NCBI GenBank assembly: GCA_015067835.1
Contig: SVLS01000001.1
Coordinates: 1 to 64,000 of the forward strand
Length of the DNA stretch: 64,000 nucleotides
Source of the DNA: Oscillospiraceae bacterium
GTDB taxonomy: Bacteria; Bacillota; Clostridia; Oscillospirales; Oscillospiraceae
Direction: 5' to 3'
Shown here: positions 1 to 7,357 of the stretch, in pieces
How the letters are laid out: each line of letters begins with the position of its first letter
How positions within the stretch are numbered: position 1 is the first letter of the stretch
Made by a program: the position numbers and the translations under genes
Notes under the pieces: model-generated
The model's input: the letters and a program-made list of their open reading frames with translations, nothing else
Databases searched by the model: none
Told to the model about the DNA's origin: nothing

Positions 1-1
1 G

Positions 2-664
2 GCACAGGAGATCGCAGATACTCTGAATGGAGTAAAATGTGTATACAATGATGCTACCAAGCCAGAAACCTTTACCTCTATGGTGGAGGATGTGGTTCGG
101 GATGCAGGCCGTATCGATGTGCTAGTCAATAATTTCGGCACATCCAACCCCGGAAAAGATTTGGACTTTGCCAATACAGAGCCCCAAATGTTTCTGGACA
201 CAGTGAATTTGAACCTGAGAAGCGTCTTTATGGCAAGTCAGGCTGCGGCCAAGTATATGGCAAATCATGGTTGCGGCAGTATCATCAACATTTCCTCAGT
301 GGGCGGTGTTGTGCCGGATGTCTCCCAGGTTGCCTACGGCACCAGCAAGGCAGCAATCAACTATCTGACAAAGCTTATCGCTGTCCATGAGGCTAAGAAT
401 AATATTCGCTGTAACGCGGTGCTTCCTGGCATGACTGCCACGGAAGCAGTGGAAAAGCATCTGTCTGATGATTTCCGGAATCTGTTCATGAAGCATATTC
501 CCTTGGGGCGTATGGGGCTGCCGGAGGAAATTGCAGAAGCAGTAGTCTACTTCGCCAGCGACGCCTCTGCCTACACCACCGGCCAGATTCTCACCGTTTC
601 CGGCGGCTTCGGTCTGGCTACTCCGGTCTATGGTGATCTGGCAAATAAGGATACGCGAAGATGA
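2..664 (+). CDS. SDR-family oxidoreductase, 5' truncated by window edge
   Basis: The reading frame is open from base 2, before the first ATG in the ORF track, so the N-terminal Rossmann glycine motif lies outside the window. Visible classical SDR features are the NNFG stretch (NNAG motif), the catalytic serine in NISSVGG, the YxxxK pair in YGTSKAA, and the C-terminal VSGGFG. It is an NAD(P)H-dependent dehydrogenase/reductase of unknown substrate. It points towards the broken tRNA copy but is separated from it by the XRE/membrane gene pair. Family certain, substrate unknown. Confidence 0.85.
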   Translation, partial: AQEIADTLNGVKCVYNDATKPETFTSMVEDVVRDAGRIDVLVNNFGTSNPGKDLDFANTEPQMFLDTVNLNLRSVFMASQAAAKYMANHGCGSIINISSVGGVVPDVSQVAYGTSKAAINYLTKLIAVHEAKNNIRCNAVLPGMTATEAVEKHLSDDFRNLFMKHIPLGRMGLPEEIAEAVVYFASDASAYTTGQILTVSGGFGLATPVYGDLANKDTRR

Positions 665-960
665 AATACCATAACCCGCATATATAAAACAAAATCAGTT
701 CCAATAAAAAAGAGGATGCTGTCTTAAAACACAGTATCCTCTATATTGTTATTCAGTTTCTTTAATGCCGTCAATTAGTAGGTGTTAAACAAACAGAAAT
801 TTGGTGGCCATCAAGATCAGCAGACCGCCGGACACCTACATTATAAAACATCCAGGCAGGATTTCCTCGACTTTATTTGTTCAAATAGCACAGCCGCCTC
901 CACCGAGACGGCTGCTTTATCCGTTAGAAAAATTGGATTTGTCAGTATCTATGCCCCTGC
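665..960. other. Intergenic region, no gene supported
   Basis: About 300 bases between two convergent genes. Apart from the terminator near 709-745 it contains a spaced 8-base inverted repeat (GTAGGTGT near 778, ACACCTAC near 832). A weak GC hairpin at about 890-914 could end the minus-strand gene that stops at 961. The overlapping ORFs at 782 and 801 have no ribosome-binding site or recognisable sequence. Confidence 0.5.
709..745 (+). terminator. Rho-independent terminator after the SDR gene
   Basis: AGAGGATGCTGT and ACAGTATCCTCT form a 12-pair stem with one G-T pair around a short loop. An A-run precedes it and a T-rich tract follows, 45 bases after the SDR stop codon. Confidence 0.7.
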
Positions 961-1359
961 TTAATACTTTTTCTTCAAAACAAAGAAACTGACCCAAAAC
1001 AGCACCAGCATCAGACACACAGCACCGCTGGAAGCGATGCATAGCAGATCCTGTCCCAGAAGTCTAAACACGATCGCACCCAAGGCGCAGATGATAATAA
1101 ACAAATAACCGGCCCAGGCCCAGGCCTTGTTGCGGATAAAGTGGAACCGTTCATCCGTTTCGGCAACTTCTCTTTTTTCTCGATAAGTCTCACTCCTGCT
1201 CAAACGGTAACTGCGGAGCAGACGCACAACGCCAATGACCAGCAAAGCAGAACCCATGCCGCTCCAAAATTCATCCAGGGTTTCCAGGCAAGACAGAACT
1301 GTCAAAACAAGACCAAGCAAAAGCCAGATCGCACCAAAAATAATGTCCTTTTTCTTCAT
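961..1359 (-). CDS. Small four-helix membrane protein paired with an XRE regulator
   Basis: The protein of 132 residues has two hydrophobic hairpins. A first pair of helices begins right after MKKKDIIFG, and a second pair lies in the C-terminal half after a charged cytoplasmic stretch rich in Arg and Glu. I choose the ATG at 1359 over the tracked start because GAGGAA of the upstream gene's last codons is its ribosome-binding site; only one base separates it from the regulator's stop codon. Such membrane protein/XRE pairs are common in Firmicutes and are usually co-transcribed. No enzymatic motif is seen; function unknown. Confidence 0.7.
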   Translation of the reverse strand: MKKKDIIFGAIWLLLGLVLTVLSCLETLDEFWSGMGSALLVIGVVRLLRSYRLSRSETYREKREVAETDERFHFIRNKAWAWAGYLFIIICALGAIVFRLLGQDLLCIASSGAVCLMLVLFWVSFFVLKKKY

Positions 1360-1360
1360 A

Positions 1361-1558
1361 TTATTCCTCGTCAAAAATGAAGACCTCTTCAATGGTCATC
1401 CTAAAGAATGTTGCAATTTTATGGGCTAAGAGAATGGAGGGATTGTAGCGTCCGTTCTCCAAAGAACTGATGGTTTGCCGTGAAACGCCCATAGCTTTGG
1501 CAAACTCCTCCTGAAGGATGCCTCGTTCCTTCCGGATAAATTCTATCTTATTTTTCAA
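1361..1558 (-). CDS. Small XRE-family HTH transcriptional regulator
   Basis: A 65-residue protein that is essentially one Cro/CI-type helix-turn-helix, with the recognition region QEEFAKAMGVSRQTISSLEN. It resembles the YozG/YgzD-type regulators that accompany small membrane proteins. I choose the TTG at 1558 as start because AGGGGGG lies about 7 bases before it; the tracked start at 1627 runs through the promoter and an operator and has no Shine-Dalgarno. It is expected to repress its own promoter through the two palindromes just upstream and to regulate the membrane gene translated after it. Confidence 0.8.
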   Translation of the reverse strand: MKNKIEFIRKERGILQEEFAKAMGVSRQTISSLENGRYNPSILLAHKIATFFRMTIEEVFIFDEE

Positions 1559-1586
1559 AAAAACCCCCCTGAAAAGATATTTAAGA

Positions 1587-1604
1587 TGTAAAGCCCACTT
1601 TACA
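1587..1604. promoter_or_regulatory. Putative operator, perfect palindrome
   Basis: TGTAAAG-CCCA-CTTTACA on the plus strand has seven-base arms and a four-base spacer. It lies between the -10 box and the start codon of the XRE gene and is the likely autoregulatory site. Confidence 0.6.
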
Positions 1605-1609
1605 ATCCA

Positions 1610-1638
1610 AGCATAACATACCATCAATCAAATGTCAA
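1610..1638 (-). promoter_or_regulatory. Sigma-A promoter of the XRE/membrane-protein pair
   Basis: On the minus strand TTGACA (1633-1638) is followed after exactly 17 bases by TATGCT (1610-1615). The -35 box is embedded in one of two related palindromes. Confidence 0.75.
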
Positions 1639-1650
1639 GCAAACTTTACA
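1633..1650. promoter_or_regulatory. Putative second operator overlapping the -35 box
   Basis: TGTCAAG-CAAA-CTTTACA matches the downstream palindrome with a single arm mismatch and the same geometry. It includes the whole -35 hexamer, so binding would exclude RNA polymerase. Confidence 0.55.
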
Positions 1651-1686
1651 AAATCTGCCCTCGACATCTATCTCGGTGCTGCTTGT

Positions 1687-1843
1687 TGGTTGCGGAGGCA
1701 GGACTCGAACCTACGCCCTGTTGCGGTGCCCTATATTTCCCGCGGCGGTCAAAGCCGCCTTGAAAATATAGACCGCTGCCACTCGCTTGCCTCCTTCCTC
1801 CCGTCCCCGGCGGCAGTCGGCTCGCTCCCCTCCGGGTTATGAG
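1687..1843 (-). repeat. Broken copy of the tRNA-fMet 3' half (candidate att site)
   Basis: Bases 1687-1715 are identical to 10861-10889 (tRNA-fMet 3' end with CCA, acceptor and T-arm), and 1829-1843 are identical to 10891-10905 (anticodon loop to variable loop). The two parts are in the same order and orientation as in the intact gene but are separated by a 113-base insertion. Homology runs from the anticodon loop to the 3' end, the usual extent of a tyrosine-integrase attachment core in a tRNA gene. It is not a functional tRNA gene. Confidence 0.75.
1716..1828. other. 113-base GC-rich insertion inside the tRNA remnant
   Basis: This segment replaces one base of the tRNA sequence. It carries a long imperfect hairpin, with CTATATTT at 1731 pairing with AAATATAG ending at 1771 and an inner CGGCGG/CCGCC stem. 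It has no coding signal, no obvious target-site duplication, and I do not recognise it. It may be a miniature insertion or a relic of a second integration. Confidence 0.45.
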
Positions 1844-1958
1844 TAAACGCGCCCAGCGCGTATTTGTGCTTTTTCTTTGTGTTTCTCAATACTTTTATTC
1901 GGTTTCCCTGCTTTTAAGAAACATTTGGAACTATGGTATATAGGCAATTTGAAGGCAC

Positions 1959-1980
1959 GTTGGTGTCAGCGTTGGCGTCA
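1959..1980. repeat. Tandem GTTGGTGTCA-like decamers beside the tRNA remnant
   Basis: GTTGGTGTCA and GTTGGCGTCA occur 12 bases apart. The same pair recurs at 10760-10781 near the intact tRNA. Read on the minus strand both encode LTPxLTPT, which from memory resembles the extreme C terminus of some clostridial tyrosine integrases. Confidence 0.4.
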
Positions 1981-1994
1981 GATCCAGCAGTAAC

Positions 1995-2415
1995 TTATAC
2001 GTGTTCCCGCAGCTCTTTACGCACCTGCATCAATAGCTTTCCCAGTCGATTTTGGCCCACCTTGTTAACGCATTTGGGACAAGTACAATTACCCCAGAGG
2101 TTATCGTGATGGGTATTCCCCTCTACCAGTTCGGCATCACCGGTAGCAAGAAGCTTTTCTGCCAACTCAGGGATCGCAAACTTTGCTCTCAATACTCCCA
2201 GCATCACCTCAAGAGACAGTTCGCCCCAGTTTGTAGGCAGGTTGGGTTCTTTCTTGCCCATCTGTTTCGCTCTCACCGGATTCTTGATCAAGGTATATTT
2301 CACCTTGTCTTCCTCTCTGGATCACTTCTGCGCCTGGAATGCAGCTTCGCCATTAGGGTAAACCAACCCTTTATAATTCACAGGAGTTTGATAGAAATTC
2401 GAGAGGAAACGGTAT
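1995..2415 (-). pseudogene. NADAR (YbiA-like) family pseudogene
   Basis: The tracked 102-residue ORF is only the C-terminal part of a NADAR domain, recognisable by ATGDAELVEGN followed by HHDNLWG and the closing GQNRLGKLL. The missing N-terminal part is still readable upstream on the same strand: VNYKGLVYPNGEAAFQAQK, then an in-frame TGA at 2322-2324, then SREEDKVKYTL into the ORF. Further upstream FLSN appears in another frame, so there is also a frameshift or small deletion. NADAR proteins hydrolyse N-glycosidic bonds of riboflavin-pathway intermediates or ADP-ribose-type substrates. The gene is dead unless TGA is read through. Confidence 0.8.
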
Positions 2416-2437
2416 GCTTATTCGTTTTACAGGACTC

Positions 2438-3109
2438 TCAATTGGAAAATTCAGGAGGGTTTACCGGGTTCCCAGCAAAGGCATTAGGGCCGGGGTCGGA
2501 CATGGAGAAATACATTTTTGCCGCCTTTGTGGTTCCGAAATCCCGATTAGACCCGGAATTTTGCACCTCGTTGAATGCATCCCGGAACATTTGATTGTGG
2601 GCCTCCTCACGGTTGAGTAGGAAATCGATGGTCTCCCGCACCTTCTTATCGTGAATTTGCCGGTACAGATACTCATAGACCACCTTTGCCCGCTGCTCTG
2701 ATGCGATATTGCTCAATAAATCGGCGCACAGGTCTCCTGTCACCGTCACATAGTCCGCTGTCCATGAATAGCCGGATGCGTTGATAAGGCCCGGATTCAA
2801 ACCCAGAATCACATGGCTCTGAATCTCACCGGCATTGACCTGGTCAGCGCCCACATCGTGACCGTTCAGCAGGTTAATCGTCTGTGCAACCATTTCCATA
2901 TGACCCAGCTCCTCAGCCGCAATGTCCAAAAACAGGTCCTTGATCTTAGGGCCTTTGATACGGAAGCTCTGTGACATATACTGCATGGCAGCCTTCAATT
3001 CGCCGTTGCCGCCACCCAGCTGCTCCTGCAGCAGCGCTGCATACTGGGGATTGTGGCGCTCGATCCCCACCGGGTGAAATAACTGCTTTTCGTGCTTGAA
3101 CAAGCACAT
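2438..3109 (-). CDS. Manganese catalase family protein (CotJC-like)
   Basis: The 223-residue ferritin-like four-helix protein keeps all expected dinuclear manganese ligands: Glu37 in NGELKAA, Glu67 and His70 in AAEELGHMEM, a Glu in ASEQRAK and a His in NREEAHNQMF. It should disproportionate hydrogen peroxide to water and oxygen in the cytoplasm. I use the ATG at 3109, preceded by AAGGGAG; the tracked start is a TTG four codons upstream inside that ribosome-binding site. Spore-coat CotJC proteins belong to the same family, but no cotJA or cotJB lies beside it. It stands alone between the NADAR relic and the sugar operon terminator. Confidence 0.9.
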   Translation of the reverse strand: MCLFKHEKQLFHPVGIERHNPQYAALLQEQLGGGNGELKAAMQYMSQSFRIKGPKIKDLFLDIAAEELGHMEMVAQTINLLNGHDVGADQVNAGEIQSHVILGLNPGLINASGYSWTADYVTVTGDLCADLLSNIASEQRAKVVYEYLYRQIHDKKVRETIDFLLNREEAHNQMFRDAFNEVQNSGSNRDFGTTKAAKMYFSMSDPGPNAFAGNPVNPPEFSN

Positions 3110-3277
3110 CACTCCCTTCAATGTGATACGCTTATTCTTCCATTTTCTTCCCGAAACTATTCCTCCACGCAGCTGCCCGAAGGTTTTCCTTTTATTAGTT
3201 TCTCTGCCAAGGATTTAAGTCCCGCCCCGCAACCATAAGGAAAGCCTGCTGTTTCTCAACAGCAAGGATTCTTGTAT

Positions 3278-3311
3278 AAAGAAATCGAAGACCACCGTTG
3301 GGTGGTCTTCG
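3278..3311 (-). terminator. Terminator of the sugar-degradation operon
   Basis: CGAAGACCACC and GGTGGTCTTCG form a perfect 11-pair stem with a four-base loop just after the amidohydrolase stop codon. A T-rich tract follows on the minus strand. Confidence 0.75.
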
Positions 3312-3316
3312 GTTGT

Positions 3317-4084
3317 TTACCGAAAGGCATACGGAAATAGACTTAGGGCATTTTTGTAGAGAATATTCTCTTTGGCTTCCATAGGAATATCTGCCAGTGC
3401 GATTCTGGGATAAGAATAGGAGCAGGCGTAAGTATCCGTACCGAACAGAATCTTTTCCGAACCCAAGCGGCTGACGGCATACTCTATGATGTTATTTAGA
3501 GAAACACCGCCGGCGGATGTATCCACGTAGATGTTCCCGCTTTTGGCGCTGGCTACCGCCTCTATGTGATCCATGGAAGCTAAGTGTGCAATGATCAGCT
3601 TCATTCCGGGGTATTTGTCAGCAAACTTCGGCATTTCCGGGATATGTTGGGGGTGCATCAGCATCACGGCATTGCGCTCTTCGGCAAAGGCAAACAGAGA
3701 ATCTGCATAATCGAGAATGTCATAACCGTGATAGGATGGGTGGATCTTAATGCCCAAAACCTTCTGGTGGCCAAGCATCTGCTCAGCCTGCGCATAGGTT
3801 TTTTCCTGACGGGGATCAATCACGACCCACTGGTACATCCAATCGGTTTTTTGTACCAAGTCATACAGATATTCGTTTTCCTCAAAAACACATTCGGGAT
3901 GGTACAGCAGGGATGCATAGGTGGACATTCCCACATAGGGGATGCCGAACCGGTCGCATTCTGCCTTCATAAATTCCAGTGAGCGGAAGTGAATCGGCTT
4001 TTGAGGACAATCAAAGGGCGAACCGTGATTAAAATGGGAATGAATATCAATAGGGGGATGGGAAAATTCCGGAAATTGGATCAT
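3317..4084 (-). CDS. Amidohydrolase-2 family metal-dependent hydrolase
   Basis: The 255-residue TIM-barrel hydrolase has the metal-binding HxH (His15/His17 in DIHSHF), further barrel histidines in KIHPSYHGY, LMHPQH and IIAHLA, and the closing aspartate in FGTDTY. Members of Pfam Amidohydro_2 include sugar lactonases and decarboxylases. In this operon, next to two oxidoreductases and an aldolase-type lyase, a lactonase role is the natural guess but is inference. I start at the second ATG (4084), 8 bases after AAAGGAG; the first ATG sits almost on top of the Shine-Dalgarno. Last gene of the operon. Confidence 0.8.
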   Translation of the reverse strand: MIQFPEFSHPPIDIHSHFNHGSPFDCPQKPIHFRSLEFMKAECDRFGIPYVGMSTYASLLYHPECVFEENEYLYDLVQKTDWMYQWVVIDPRQEKTYAQAEQMLGHQKVLGIKIHPSYHGYDILDYADSLFAFAEERNAVMLMHPQHIPEMPKFADKYPGMKLIIAHLASMDHIEAVASAKSGNIYVDTSAGGVSLNNIIEYAVSRLGSEKILFGTDTYACSYSYPRIALADIPMEAKENILYKNALSLFPYAFR

Positions 4085-4106
4085 GACCATTCTCCTTTTC
4101 GGTGTT

Positions 4107-5030
4107 TTACCATAAGCCGGGATTTAAGACTCTTCTGGGGGTGTCAACAAAGCAGTTGCGGATCTCTGCCAACTGGTCAGCAGAAAGCGTAACACACTTG
4201 CTGAACAGATCCACGTTTTCCTGAACCTGCTGGGGTGTTTCGCAACCCAGCACAAGACTTGTGATTGCGGAAAGAGAATTGACGTAGCTAAGCGCCAATA
4301 CAGCAGGAGTAAGACCATACTTTTCGCAAAGACCTCGGAATTTCACAAGAGTGTCCCGGGCAAATAGCATCTTCTCCGGGAGATGATCGGGGTCTGCAAA
4401 TACAAGTCCTTGCAGGAAAACGCTGCGGGCAAAGACAATCATACCGGATTTCTCCAGCTTTTCCATACCACCATTCTTAATTTGGGTCCAGTCAAACAGA
4501 TTGATAGGAATTTGTGTAGCATCAAAGCCGGTTTCTGCAATTTTTCCGTAATCGTGATGGCTGTATGCGGAAGCACCGGTAAAGCGAATGTCGCCATCAG
4601 CCTTCAGTTCCTCCATAGCCTGCCGTACATGATCTTCATCCCGAAGATATTCGTCAAAATTATGAAGTAGCAGCATATCCAGCTGTTCCACCCCAAGGCG
4701 CTCCTTGGATGCGGCCACTTTACCTTGAATATACTCCTTGACGAAGCGGTAAGTACCGGGTTGGATACCGGTGACTTTAGTGACAATGAGAGGTTTTTTG
4801 CTGGGAGCAATGGTTTTTAGCCAGGCGCCAATGACCAGCTCTGAATCACCGTAGGCGGCGGCAGTATCCAATACATTGATGCCGTTTTCTATTGCCAGGT
4901 TCAAAATGGTGTTGCTGGTTTTCGGATCCGGCTTTCCGGTGGCATTGTTGATTCCGTAGTTCATGCCTAGCTGAACGGTACCCAAGGAAAATTCAGAGAT
5001 ATTTAATCCTTTGCAGGTTACTGTTTTCAT
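4107..5030 (-). CDS. Aldo/keto reductase
   Basis: The 307-residue NAD(P)-dependent oxidoreductase of the AKR TIM-barrel fold has the catalytic tetrad visible as Asp55 and Tyr60 in DTAAAYGDSE, Lys85 in VTKVTG and His123 in LLLHNFDE. The N-terminal LGTVQLGMNYG is typical of the sugar-dehydrogenase-like AKR branch. It lies 22 bases upstream of the amidohydrolase and 15 bases downstream of the SDR gene, within one operon. It may oxidise or reduce a sugar or keto-sugar intermediate; substrate not determinable. Confidence 0.88.
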   Translation of the reverse strand: MKTVTCKGLNISEFSLGTVQLGMNYGINNATGKPDPKTSNTILNLAIENGINVLDTAAAYGDSELVIGAWLKTIAPSKKPLIVTKVTGIQPGTYRFVKEYIQGKVAASKERLGVEQLDMLLLHNFDEYLRDEDHVRQAMEELKADGDIRFTGASAYSHHDYGKIAETGFDATQIPINLFDWTQIKNGGMEKLEKSGMIVFARSVFLQGLVFADPDHLPEKMLFARDTLVKFRGLCEKYGLTPAVLALSYVNSLSAITSLVLGCETPQQVQENVDLFSKCVTLSADQLAEIRNCFVDTPRRVLNPGLW

Positions 5031-5045
5031 TGTGTAATGACTCCT

Positions 5046-5846
5046 TTACCAGATCGTCCATCCGCCGTCCATCACAAGCGTTGCGCCGGTCACATAACCG
5101 GATGCATCGGAGGCCAAGAATGCAACGGGGCCCTTAATGTCGTCCTCATTAGCCCAGCAACCAAGAGGGCAGTTTTCTATGTAGGTCTGCTGGAATGCTT
5201 GCTTGCTGGGATCGTCAGCAAGACCGGGGTTGAAGCCGCCGGGAGCGATACAGTTAACCCGGATGCCGTTCTTTCCATAGCGGCCTGCCATGTACTTGGT
5301 AAGACCCTCCATTGCCCATTTCTCGGTGGTATCCGTATCCTGTTGATCCCCCCAAGTATCCGGATAGAAGGGGAAATGGGGGCAATCCAAGCCGCGTATG
5401 GAGCTGATGTTAATGATGCTGCCCTTCTTTTGGGGAATCATGTACTCCAGCACGGCCTGGGACAGGAGGATCTGTCCGTTAAGGTTTACATCGGCGGAGT
5501 CCTGCAGCTTCTGCCGGGTGGCGTCCTGCAGGGAGACCATGTTGCGGCGGTCCACGGCATTGTTGACCAAAATATCAATGTGACCGAATTTCCGGTACAC
5601 TTCCTCTGTAAAGCTGTGGATAGATGCATCATTGGACAAGTCTAAGGACATTCCGTAAGCTTCATAGCCCTGCTGGCGCAAGGTCTTGGCGTATTCCTCG
5701 CACTTTTCTCCGCTGCGGGAGGCGATCACCACCGTTGCGCCCATTTCGCACAGGCCCAGAGAGATGGATGCGCCGTAAAGGCCCCGGCCACCGGTGACAA
5801 TCGCCACCCTGCCGGTCAGGTCAAAAAGTTCTTTTGTGTGTTTCAT
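5046..5846 (-). CDS. SDR-family oxidoreductase lacking the usual catalytic tyrosine
   Basis: The 266-residue Rossmann protein has cofactor loop TGGRGLYG (residues 18-25), VNNA at 95-98, catalytic-type serines in NISSIRG, and C-terminal IRVNCIAPGG and DGGW. The helix that normally carries YxxxK reads DTTEK: Lys176 aligns, but position 172 is Asp. Tyr161, in an inserted loop, is the only nearby tyrosine. The start is the ATG at 5846, which overlaps the preceding gene's stop as ATGA, rather than the tracked GTG. Probably a sugar or polyol dehydrogenase; the active-site change makes the chemistry uncertain. Confidence 0.85.
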   Translation of the reverse strand: MKHTKELFDLTGRVAIVTGGRGLYGASISLGLCEMGATVVIASRSGEKCEEYAKTLRQQGYEAYGMSLDLSNDASIHSFTEEVYRKFGHIDILVNNAVDRRNMVSLQDATRQKLQDSADVNLNGQILLSQAVLEYMIPQKKGSIINISSIRGLDCPHFPFYPDTWGDQQDTDTTEKWAMEGLTKYMAGRYGKNGIRVNCIAPGGFNPGLADDPSKQAFQQTYIENCPLGCWANEDDIKGPVAFLASDASGYVTGATLVMDGGWTIW

Positions 5847-7345
5847 TTTCCGCGCCACTTTACATCGGTATCAAATTTGAAGGAGTAGAGGTCTGCATCC
5901 TTCATAGAGATTTCCATACGGATCTCCTTGCCGGACAGTTCAGCCAGGGACTTGGGGAATACGACTCTGCGTTCCACGCTGTCGCCAAAGACCTTGCCGG
6001 AATCGTAGCCCTCAAGGTAATTGCCCTCTGTGTCGGTCAGACGGAACTGCACATGGCCTGCACCGGAGGTGGCAAAATTGATATGCAGCGCATCACCCTC
6101 AAAGATAAAGGGCTTGGTTAGTACCTTTCCGCCGGCATAATCGCTGTGCCACGAGAAGAAGCCATCCAACCGGGATGTATAGCGGCAAACGCGGAGTTTT
6201 TCTCCCATATAGCCGCGGGAGGCATACATGGAGATCTCGTCCGGAGCGCCGGGAATGTCCGAGGCAGTCTGCGCCATGCCGTAGTAGAAATAGCAATCTC
6301 CGTAAACCCAGTTATCCAGGCTCTCAATGCCCGGGGTCAGGAAGGCTTCCTCCGTACGGCGGTAGCTTTCGCCATCGCGGGAGGTCATCACCAACCCGTC
6401 CGTAATGACTGTGCCGATGCGGTGGAGTCTGTTCCGGTACATCCAGGTTCTGTTCTCATAACCGGGCAAGCTGTCGTAGTTCTGCGGGTCGTCCTGATAG
6501 CGGTCCTGATATCGAACGGGGAAACCGATAAACATATGGTCGGCGCGGTAATACTTTTGAATGTCATTGATATAAAGATCCACATCATCCCGTTCCGGAT
6601 CAAATGTGATCATGCGGGGCTCATCCCAGTTTACAAAATCTTTGGATGTGCGGACACGGATATCGCGGGTTAGATTATCGTTATGCGCGGCATTTCCTGC
6701 GCCGGGAGCCCACTTTCCGTTCACGGTATCGGTCCCGTGAACGCCGCGGTAGAACAGGAAATACTGCCGTGTTTCTTTATCCCACAGCGCCACATTCATG
6801 GAGTCATAGGCGCCGTCATCCGCCAAAGTGCGGACTCTCTCAAACTGAACGCCATCCGCGCTTTTATAGTAATCCAGGCTCTGTTTCGCCGTTTCCACCA
6901 GCGCCTTATAGCGCTCATCCGCAGGACATTCAGGGTTGGTATCGCAGAAGATAAACCAGCTTCCCCGCTTTCGGGCATCCAACGGAAGCGGGATGATATT
7001 ATTATCAATACGACCGCCGTACCGCTCCAGATTCAGCGGCACACGGGTAAATGCTTTTCCATCCCTGCTTTCCGCAAGGCACCACACGGCAGTATTGCCG
7101 GGGTTGAAGCTTCCTTTGGAGACCGTGGGAAAGCTGAGTCCGCGGTAGTAAAGGCGGAAGATCCCGTTTTCATTGAGAACGCAGGCATAGCCGCCGCTGG
7201 CATTTCCTTCCCAAAGCTCGTTCAGCTCCAATGCCACGCCCTTATACTCCGGTCTGTGCATCTGCACACGGACACCCTCTGCGCTGTCCATCATGTATTC
7301 ATCCCAGCAGACCTCTCTGCGGGAACCGATTTGCAATGCATTCAT
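5843..7345 (-). CDS. Propeller-type glycoside hydrolase-like protein
   Basis: The 500-residue cytoplasmic protein (no signal peptide) opens with REVCWDEYMMDS, which resembles the F/WDxYxID start of a family of predicted beta-propeller glycosidase relatives (GH32/GH43-like fold). Repeated blade motifs include RLYYRG, WFIFCD, YFLFYRG and YINDIQKYY. The C-terminal 110 residues (from about KVLTKPF) look like a beta-sandwich. No signature acidic triad could be fixed by eye. A perfect AGGAGG lies 7 bases before the ATG. Its operon place suggests it frees or processes the sugar that the downstream dehydrogenases oxidise. Confidence 0.6.
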   Translation of the reverse strand: MNALQIGSRREVCWDEYMMDSAEGVRVQMHRPEYKGVALELNELWEGNASGGYACVLNENGIFRLYYRGLSFPTVSKGSFNPGNTAVWCLAESRDGKAFTRVPLNLERYGGRIDNNIIPLPLDARKRGSWFIFCDTNPECPADERYKALVETAKQSLDYYKSADGVQFERVRTLADDGAYDSMNVALWDKETRQYFLFYRGVHGTDTVNGKWAPGAGNAAHNDNLTRDIRVRTSKDFVNWDEPRMITFDPERDDVDLYINDIQKYYRADHMFIGFPVRYQDRYQDDPQNYDSLPGYENRTWMYRNRLHRIGTVITDGLVMTSRDGESYRRTEEAFLTPGIESLDNWVYGDCYFYYGMAQTASDIPGAPDEISMYASRGYMGEKLRVCRYTSRLDGFFSWHSDYAGGKVLTKPFIFEGDALHINFATSGAGHVQFRLTDTEGNYLEGYDSGKVFGDSVERRVVFPKSLAELSGKEIRMEISMKDADLYSFKFDTDVKWRGK

Positions 7346-7357
7346 AGGAAATCCTCC

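Noticed and set aside
1633-1850. CRISPR-like short repeats near the tRNA remnant
   Set aside because: Only pairs of short palindromes occur, with no regular repeat-spacer array or cas genes.
2322-2324. TGA in the NADAR relic as a selenocysteine codon
   Set aside because: No selenocysteine insertion hairpin is evident right after the codon, NADAR enzymes are not known selenoproteins, and a frameshift upstream shows the gene is decayed anyway.
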